This document shows, one piece after another, positions 56,520 to 64,000 of a stretch of 64,000 nucleotides of DNA; within the stretch, counting starts at the first letter, position 1, and each line of letters begins with the position of its first letter. This stretch comes from Argyresthia goedartella (taxonomy: Eukaryota; Arthropoda; Insecta; Lepidoptera; Argyresthiidae), in assembly GCA_949825045.1 (NCBI GenBank), contig OX463832.1:19958552-20022551 (forward strand), in the 5' to 3' direction. The notes under the pieces are model-generated. The model saw only the letters and a list, made by a program, of their open reading frames with translations, did no database searches and was not told where the DNA came from. The translations under genes and the position numbers were made by a program.

Positions 56520-57294
56520 TGTTTCATAGTTCCCTCGATTTCTCCAGAATTCCATCGCGAATCCTGACCAGAAGCCTTATGGCGTAAGTCGTCTGAGTTA
56601 TGAACTTCATATAGACTTTTACGTTTGACACCTTGCACCAGCGTCATCTGTCAAATTGGTATCAAGCAAATAGCATCATAATGGAGGCCAAACCCAAGCT
56701 CATTGAATGAAGCCTAGAAGCCTTCGGTGATACCCCGCAATCGATGAAATTGTATGAGCATGAGATGAACCATAGAATAGACACACGCTAGGAACTTCAG
56801 AGAGAGAGTTACGCCATAAGGATGAACCATAGACACACGCTACGAACTTCAGAGAGTTACGCCACAAGGCTGCTGGTGGCAGTGGGATCAATCGGCAGGT
56901 AAACCATCTCTAACAAAAAAAAACTAAATCGGTCTATCCGCCTTGGAGAAATATATGGAAAAAAAAAACAAAAAAATACATGCGACGAATTGAAAAACTC
57001 TCTTTGTTTAGTCGGTTAAAAATGTGTTGGTAAGCGCGAATCCACCAAATCATGTATTGAGGTCTTGGGAAGGCTCTTTGGTTGAGAAAAAATTGAAAAT
57101 GACAAAAGGAACAGCAGAAACATTGAAAAATGTATTAGTATGGGGGTATTCTACGAGAATTCAAGATGGCGGGCGGCAGAAGTGAGGGGTCGCGCATTCC
57201 ATTCGAAATTCGAATTTAATTTTTTCGTCTAAAATTTGAGACGCTCAGCACTCATTCGTTTCTCTTGACGGGAACTATTATACTACTATACAAA
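56520..57294. other. Upstream region with a short direct repeat
   Basis: GATGAACCATAG...ACACACGCTA...CTTCAGAGAGTTACGCCA occurs twice (56763-56818 and 56821-56868). Otherwise nothing recognised. Confidence 0.5.
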
Positions 57295-57985
57295 CCAGCA
57301 AAGTGCGTGTCGGACTCCGCAAATTCGGGGTTCCGCAATGAATTTAGAGTATACGCCAAAAAAAAAAGTACTAAGGTTCTCACTTCACATACACCTGACA
57401 CACCAAGCTAAAATATCACTATCATTCTTCACTAGCAAATAATTACTTTGTTTTTCGTAGTGTTTGTATGAATGACAAAGTTATTTTTGCGTTTTTAATA
57501 AATGTTTTATATCTTAAAAACTGCTTATTTTATTTTGTTCAAACTATTTTTTTAAAGTGTTTATTGAGATACACAACGTATATTTTGTTAGATTTTTCAC
57601 TCTCTTACTCTAAAAGGTAGAGGGGAGGACAATTGTTTCCACCTTGGAAGGGTCTGTCTCTTTATCGATTTACTTTAAGCAAATATGGTTTCAGGAACCT
57701 CACCGTCATTTTTAAAGACCTATAGGCCCCACACATATAGGTTTGATGAAAAAAAAAATTGTTTCAGTTCCATGTATGGGGAGCCGCCCTTATTTTTTAT
57801 TTTATTTTTTTTTGTATAAGGATCGTAAAGCGGTTTAAAGAATACATCTGCATACTTTGTTTCAACTGTGTAGTCCTGATAGTATCCGTAAAAAGTTGTT
57901 GTGACATACGGACGGACAGACGGACAGACAGACATGTCGAAACTATAAAGGGTCCTTGTTTCTCAACGGAACCCTAAAAACGCGC
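57295..57985 (+). repeat. Rep-2 variant, long
   Basis: CCAGCAAAGTGCGTGTCGGA to TTTCTCAACGGAACCCTAAA, with a (GACG)/(GACA) run at 57910-57935. Confidence 0.65.
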
Positions 57986-58121
57986 GTGCGAAGCGGCGCT
58001 ACGGGCAGCTTATTTGATAGTGAATATGAATATATTTTTATTAGCATGTAGATCCGCATTGAACACTTCCCAAATCGCCAGCTTTTCGTCTTCAAGTTAA
58101 TATCACCATCTACATACTGGC

Positions 58122-58215
58122 GCATACATTGCTTCTGGCCTTACACTAGGATACCCCTGTGTTGTGAAAACCAGAAACAGCGACGTCACACACATATAAA
58201 CATCCAAGAACTGGG
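58122..58215 (-). repeat. SINE-B body fragment
   Basis: GCGCATACATTGCTTCTGGC to CATATAAACATCCAAGAACT. Confidence 0.7.
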
Positions 58216-58317
58216 AATTTATTTTTGCTTGGGGGGACGCCATTGTTCAAGTTAGCAAGTCGTCGAAATGGTAGTGGTCAACATGTGAACTTGACTAAAG
58301 GCGATGCCTCCTCCGTG

Positions 58318-58740
58318 CAGAGGTCCCCGTTACTCCAGGCGGAAAGACCCGCAGTGTGAGAGGGACGGAGTCGGGGAAAAATTACATAACGCAGCGGTAA
58401 ACCACAGAAAAAAGGTTTGAAAATAAACTACGGTATTTTGTTAAAAAGATTTTCAAGGAGAGTTTACAAATACTTAATATCCACATTTTGAACGCAGTTC
58501 CATAACGAAATTTGTTGGGATTTCAGAGTTACAGGAAAAAATAAAACAATTTAGAGGTCTTTTCGTAATTAGATTATATGAAGAAAATTTCATCCAATCG
58601 CGTTTTCCTTCAGTGATAATCTTAATCAAATACTCAATAAACGTTGACTCGAAAATGAAATCTGTAGATGGCTTCATGGTGGAGGTAATGGATTCGGAAA
58701 AAACGCCGTTATTTTTCCGTAACATTTTAATGAGGAGTGG
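58318..58740 (+). repeat. Dispersed repeat shared with 15648-16085
   Basis: GGTCCCCGTTACTCCAGGCG, AGATTTTCAAGGAGAGTTTA, CTTAATCAAATACTCAATAA. Confidence 0.75.
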
Positions 58741-58857
58741 TCTCAACCGCTGGAGACCTGGACCTGGACTTGGTTATGAGGTATCGCGATTTCAAAATTT
58801 TAAATTCAAAACCCTTAACGGGAAAATGTCTTCTTAGAAGATCCCCGGATGCTTATT

Positions 58858-59151
58858 AATAACAATAATAATAATAATAATACCTTGGACACTATATACA
58901 CAAAATTTGGGGCTAGATCAATGTGTGTAAATTAATCTAGCCCCAAACTAGGATTCCCTGTATCTTGGGTACTAGACAACGATACACATACTTATATAGA
59001 TAAATATTATACTTAGATAGATAAACAACCATGACCAGGGTACAAACATCAGTTCTCATCAAACAAATATTTGTCCTCACCGGGACTTGAACCCGGGACC
59101 CTTGGCTTCGCAGGCAGGGTCACTGCCGACTCGTCCATTCGGGTCGTCAAG
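58858..59151 (-). mobile_element. SINE-A with short internal inversion
   Basis: (AAT)n tail, then TTTGGGGCTAGATCAATGTG inverted against TCTAGCCCCAAACTAGG, then the normal body and head. Confidence 0.8.
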
Positions 59152-59826
59152 TAATAGTAATCTACTGACTCTGAAACAACTTACCGTTTAAATTAACTAA
59201 AATTATTCCTTTTCACGAAATATTGCTCAACTCCGCTCACAACTTTCTTAAACAAATTTCCAATATTTTTCAGAATCACAAAAAAAAATGTTTCTTTTTT
59301 CAAAACTCACTTTTTTAACATGTTCCAATTTAGCACTGATTCGATTAGCCTACCTAATTAGATAACTATCTTAAAATAATAAAACAAAATATTGCCAAAA
59401 CTATTAAACTAAAGCTTGTGGCTACGCGTGGCAGGTTCCCTGTCGTTATGAAAACTAAACTAAACCACAGATTAATGAAGATACTAAACTAAGATTAAAC
59501 CCGGGTTATTTCGGAGGCGGCGCCTCGACCTATCACAGCGCAGCAAATCAGCCAATCAGGAGTCAGATGGAGACGTGACTTCGTCATCGTACTAATGTCA
59601 ATCTTATTCCTGGCCTGTTAAACCAGAGAGTCGCGTGCCTCGGGATAAGTGCGCAACATATTTTACGGTCAAGCTAAATTTGATCTAAACGCATGTGGTA
59701 TAAGGACGATAGTCGTAATGTCTAGGGAATATGGTGGGTGGAGCAGAGAGTCAATATTGGATTTAGACTGTCGGAAACTTCAGAAGACGTATCTTTATCA
59801 TGTTATTCTGATTTCTGGGAGTTTAT
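59152..59826. other. Upstream region, nothing identified
   Basis: No motif-bearing frame or repeat match seen. Confidence 0.45.
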
Positions 59827-60090
59827 AGTAGTTTATGTGACTGATACATAATGGCAACAAATATAATGACCACCAAAATATTTTTTTCCTACCCAAAATG
59901 GATAAATGAACACCAAAAGTTGCAAAAAATATCAGGGCAAAATACTGCGGTAGCTTAGGTGAAGGCTAAAGAGGGTGAGCGAAGCGAAGCCCCCTTTATC
60001 CTTCGTGTTAGATTGAACATGTAAGAACAACAAACAATACTTAAAACATAAACTTAAGTACACAAAACATAAAAAGAAGTTTGGTGATCA
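59827..60090 (+). repeat. MITE-1 end piece and Rep-3 copy
   Basis: AGTAGTTTATGTGACTGATA (59827-59856) and, at 59930-60090, GCGGTAGCTTAGGTGAAGGC and TATCCTTCGTGTTAGATTGA. Confidence 0.65.
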
Positions 60091-60179
60091 TTTATCCAAA
60101 CACAATTTGGTGGACATTTATCCATTCTGGCAGTCATTTCGAATTTATTGGTAGTAAAATAGGTGCGTATTTGGTAATC

Positions 60180-61035
60180 CTTTAAAAATAATATCACTCG
60201 AGAGTTTTAATGCCTAATTACCTACAGTTACATACACTAGTTTATCTACACACATATCATAAGCTCTTTTTGATGTGTTCAGGAACCGCATGTTTGACCG
60301 GCATTGTGGCTCTGCAGTTGTTTAGCTTGTTCTGTAGTACCAACATCACAGACAAACTAGGGGCGGCACGTAGGCGGGCGTCGGTGTTCGATGGATGTCA
60401 TAATATGTAGAAAATTTACACATTATGGTCATAATGTTCAATATTCACACGACACTCTTCAACGTATCTCTGGCTCGTACAAACTACGCTGTTTACTCCC
60501 TCAGCCACCGCCTGCCACGCACTTATAACAGATTGTTTTCTGAATTGGACATCTTCCACCACACGCCGAGCCTATTCAAAAAACTCATGACCAAAATACT
60601 AACGGACGCAACTGCTACTTATCAGTTAATTGAATAACTAAATAATATTCTCTCTATTTCCTACACACACGCAAACACACATACACACACACACACAAAC
60701 ACATATACACACAAACACACAACGGACAACTGTTTATTATTTCTTTTGTTTTGTTTTATTCATATTTGTAATAATATGAGATGCCTATGTTTTATTTTTA
60801 AGTTTATTGCTTACTCTATTGGATGTTAAGGTCGTATAATAAGAGTCCTTAAGTGGCCTATGTCATATATTAATGCTAAGAAATTTAGATTGTATCGTGC
60901 TGTGGACTCAGTTCCCAAATAAACAAATATTCAGATAAGAAATGAGTTTTTACCAAGTATTTTAACATTATGCAGATCGTAACGTGCGGTTTTTGGACGC
61001 AGTAAAGAGGGTTTATGATACGTGTGAAGATAAAA
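60180..61035 (+). repeat. MITE-1 interrupted by a LINE
   Basis: Left part 60180-60447 ends ...TTCAATATTCA; right part resumes AAATATTCAGATAAGAAATG at 60925 and ends GATACGTGTGAAGATAAA. AATATTCA is repeated at both junctions. Confidence 0.85.
60448..60925 (+). pseudogene. LINE 3' end inserted in MITE-1
   Basis: The frame to 60637 encodes TTLFNVSLARTNYAVYSLSH and FKKLMTKILTDATATYQLIE, the C-terminus of a non-LTR ORF2, followed by a 3' UTR with an (AC)n run (60661-60720) and AAATAAAC at the end. Confidence 0.7.
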
Positions 61036-61065
61036 TCACTTATAAAGAGCTCCGTGGTCTAATGG

Positions 61066-62040
61066 GTATCATTATTATTTTTATTAATGATATTGACATT
61101 TGCTTTAATCATTCCGAATTCCTCCTATTTGCTGATGATATGAAGGTGTTTAGAGTGGTCAATAGTCCGGAGGACTCTGATTTACTACAGGACGATCTTA
61201 ATAGACTTGATACGTATTGCAGACTGAACAGTTTGGATATAAATGTCTCAAAGTGCATCTCCATTTCATTTGGTCGTAAAAGAAACATGTATCGGAGTTC
61301 TTATAGTCTCAGCGATAAATCTATTTCCAGCTGTAATGAGATAAGGGATTTGGGTATAATAATGGACTCAAAATTACTTTTTGATAAACATATTGATACA
61401 ATAGTAAAGAAAGCATATAAATTACTAGGATTCCTTATACGCTCCTGCAAAAATTTCAAGTTGATGAAGTCTATTAAGATAATTTACTGCACTCTTGTAA
61501 GAAGCAACTTGGAGTACGCATCTCAGGTGTGGAACCCACGTTATGACGTCTATATTTCAAAAATTGAGTCCATCCAAAAAAAGTTTATTCGCTATCTATG
61601 TTACAAATTTAGAATTCCAAGACGGAGCTATGAGTTTCATTGCAATCAATTCCACCTTCTCCCTCTTCAAATCAGGCGTGAAGCTGCAGATATAATATTC
61701 CTCACTAGGCTGGCTCAGAATAGTATTGATTGTCCAGATTTGCTGAATAAAATCCATCTGTTAGTTCCCGCACGTCAATTACGTCTCAAATCACTGCTTC
61801 ATGTTCCACTCGTTCATACCAACTACAGGCAGAACTCGTTTCTTTTGAGAGCTTCGCGCTCTTTCAATTCACTTAGTTTTGACTGTATGGACATAGACAT
61901 GTTTTGTAGTAGTGCTCGGTCTGTCAGCTATTATCTGACCAGTAAGTTTAGCTCAACTATTTAAGTTTAGTGCTAAGCAATATTAAACTATATCCTTGTA
62001 TTAACTGTTTATACGTCTCGCGTATCTCTCTTAATGTTTT
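61066..62040 (+). pseudogene. LINE reverse transcriptase, 5'-truncated but open to the natural stop
   Basis: The frame runs open from before 61066 to TAA at 61962-61964. FINDIDICFNHSEFLLFADDMK carries the catalytic FADD box; DILDINVSKC-like and LGIIMDSKLLFDKHI follow, then IYCTLVRSNLEYASQVWNP, a Jockey-clade hallmark. The RT fingers and the endonuclease are missing. About 300 codons without a stop suggest a fairly young insertion. It abuts a 25-bp SINE-C piece at 61040. Confidence 0.82.
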
Positions 62041-62355
62041 AATTTACAAGTAGAAGTAGGTATATATGTCTCAATATAGGCTTGTGTTGTTTCTTTGTAA
62101 TAATTAACGTAATATGCATAGTTAGGTACTCACTCATGTAACATTCATAAAAATGTAGGTATTAATAATATTGTATTTTATTTGGTTTCGTGTTTCCAGT
62201 TAGGTATGTCTGCATTCATAGGAATCAATTTGTTATTATACTCTGTCGTCAATTAGTGAAAACTTGTAATTGGCTATCAACTGTACATTTTTAGTGTTAA
62301 ACTGTAAAATTTTAGCTGTAAGTTTTCCATACAAGAAAAATAAAAAAATAAAAAA
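62041..62355 (+). other. LINE 3' UTR or flanking DNA
   Basis: AT-rich, no coding signal; the 3' limit of the LINE is not clear. Confidence 0.35.
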
Positions 62356-62590
62356 TCACGCTTGCTTCTCACACAGAAGATGCAGGTTCGATTCCTGGCC
62401 TTTAAACAATGACATAATTAATTTATCTCAAGTACATTATAAGGACGTTCTAACGGTGATGGAAAACATCGCGAGGAAACCTTCATTGCTCCGTAGCCGC
62501 GGCGATGGGCTAGCCCCCTGTCACAATTGTGCCCCTGCCACCCCGTATGGTAAAAGGCGTGACGCTATGTTTTGTTATGTTAAATAACTT
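62356..62590 (+). mobile_element. SINE-C, near-complete copy
   Basis: CACGCTTGCTTCTCACACAG, GCAGGTTCGATTCCTGGCC, GATGGAAAACATCGCGAGGA, AAAAGGCGTGACGCTATG. Confidence 0.8.
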
Positions 62591-62636
62591 TTCGCATAAG
62601 CAAGCCGGGTCGCAGTAAAAATCAGCTCGTGTGTTT

Positions 62637-63000
62637 TTTAGGGTTCCGTACCCGAAGGGTTCCAAACGGGACCCTATTACTAAGACTTCGCTGTCCGTCC
62701 GTCCGAGTTTAAATTTTCACAGATTATTTATTTCTGTTGCCGCTATAACAACAAATACTAAAAAACAGGATAAAAGAAATATTTAAGGGGGCTCCCATAC
62801 AACAATTCTTTCAATACCACTTACAAACTTATGGATGCACCTGGTTACGTACATGGAGTGTGAAAGTAGCCGCACCAATAACTTTGTAAACAATATTTTG
62901 CTGTGTAAAATCCAAACTATTCACTCCACACCATCGCTTCCATTGAACGGTGGTACGGAACCCTTCGTGTGCGGGTTTGACTCGCACTTGGCCGGTTTTA
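62637..63000 (-). repeat. Rep-2 copy, (GACG)n part shortened
   Basis: TTAGGGTTCCGTACCCGAAG to GACTCGCACTTGGCCGGTTT. Confidence 0.85.
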
Positions 63001-63099
63001 TTTTATTATTATAGATATCAGAATTACATGATAAGGAAGGCTTCAGTTCTATTTAGGTACATATGTCACCGATTGTCAAAACAAAGTTGATAAACTAAC

Positions 63100-63535
63100 G
63101 TTTTTTCTCGTTAGTTGGTCAACTATCGACAGATAGTAAACTGTAGCGTACCTACTGCTTACTATATGACGCGTTAATTGATAAACTAACGGTTAAAACT
63201 GTTAAATAGTAAACTGGTTTAAACTTGAATTGCAAACGAAATACCAGGGCAAACACTGCGGTAGCTTAGGTGCAGACTAGAGGGGGCGAGCTCAGCGAAG
63301 CCCCCGAATCGTCTTCGTGTTAGTTGGACATGTAAGAACAAAAGAAACGTAAATTATATACTCTGTCGGTCTGGTTTACTTTTTGTTGATAGTTGATCAA
63401 CTAACGCGTTAGTTTATCAACTAACAGTTATGACTATCTTACGGTGACATATATAATGCCTAAAACGTGCAGGTAATATATGAAATAGATATTATTTATT
63501 TTCACCCAAGCTACCGCAGTGTTTTGCCCTGATTC
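63100..63535 (+). repeat. Rep-3 long variant and a reversed Rep-3 piece
   Basis: Main copy 63100-63460 matches 3655-4020; CACCCAAGCTACCGCAGTGT (63500-63530) is an inverted fragment. Confidence 0.7.
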
Positions 63536-63937
63536 TACCAAAATCAATTTATTTTCAACTTTGCCGGTGGCCAAGTAGGTATTCTACATAATCTCTGGGC
63601 ATTATATATATTACCTAGGTAGAGTATGCAATGGACATTAATATTAATAATTTTTCATACAATGCCTGAACGCTCCCAGGTATTATATTTATTGCCTAGG
63701 TATTATATAGAATACCTGCATTATACAGACTGTCGGTAACATACACAATCGATAGGCGCAAGTACAGACCGCGCCCACTCTCAATATTTAACCTCTCTCT
63801 CTTTCACACCACATTTCCCTATTTTTGCCATCCCACCTTCTCCCTCGCACCGCACGTTTCGTTCTGAAACACAGGTATTTGGTGCAGTCTCCAACACACA
63901 GGTAAATATAAGTATCGTATCCAAAACATAAATAAAA

Positions 63938-64000
63938 AACCGGTCAAGTGCGAGTCTAAATCGCGCACGAAGGGTTCCGTACCACCGTTCAATGGAAGCG
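63938..64000 (+). repeat. Rep-2, cut by the window end
   Basis: AAAAACCGGTCAAGTGCGAG to CCGTTCAATGGAAGCG. Confidence 0.85.

Noticed and set aside
60661..60720. (AC)n run as telomeric or satellite DNA
   Set aside because: Simple microsatellite within a LINE 3' UTR.

Overview
The window looks like nuclear DNA of an insect, most likely a moth or butterfly. This is inferred from AT-rich, intron-bearing DNA packed with short interspersed elements, MITEs, decayed non-LTR retrotransposons, a maT-type mariner relic and a BEL/Pao LTR element. There are no operons, ribosome binding sites or bacterial-type genes. Nearly all long open frames belong to mobile elements or to stop-free tandem repeats.

One cellular gene is present but cut into exons too small to show up as an ORF: a Hand-family bHLH transcription factor on the minus strand. 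It runs from a start codon at 44200 to a stop at 2123. The coding exons are 44104-44200, 42980-43069, 42019-42121, 32212-32296, 27332-27472 and 2123-2224. All splice phases agree, they sum to 618 nt (205 residues), and each junction has GT/AG. A second, strongly conserved version of the exon for the bHLH core (exon 4b, 27914 to about 28016) lies between exons 4a and 5. The gene is inflated by repeats: intron 3 (about 9.7 kb) holds the BEL/Pao element in antisense orientation, intron 5 is about 25 kb, and intron 2 carries a 126-bp minisatellite made from copies of its own 3' splice site plus the head of exon 3.

Layout. 1-2.1 kb: region downstream of hand, with repeats. 2.1-27.3 kb: intron 5, with SINEs, MITEs, LINE relics, the maT relic (13.3 kb), a palindrome cluster (14.0 kb) and a 34-bp tandem array (22.1 kb). 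27.3-32.3 kb: exons 5, 4b and 4a, with MITEs close to 4a. 32.3-42.0 kb: intron 3, with the BEL/Pao element (33707-41223) between LTRs that differ at about 9 positions. 42.0-44.2 kb: exons 3, 2 and 1. 44.2-64 kb: region upstream of hand, entirely repeats as far as can be read, with two further LINE bodies near 55.4-56.4 and 61.1-62.0 kb.

Repeat families named here. SINE-A, SINE-B and SINE-C: tRNA-like heads. MITE-1: composite fold-back family, about 450 bp, at least 12 loci. Rep-2: begins with the AAGTGCGAGT motif and ends GGTACGGAACCCTAAAAA. Rep-3: GGTGAGCGAAGC family. MITE-4: about 104 bp, ends TACCACAAAA. Rep-5: CTAGTGGCCCTGTGGGC to GCTCGCTCGGTCAA. They are often nested, which gives a relative order of insertion. 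Family names and boundaries come from comparing copies within the window only.
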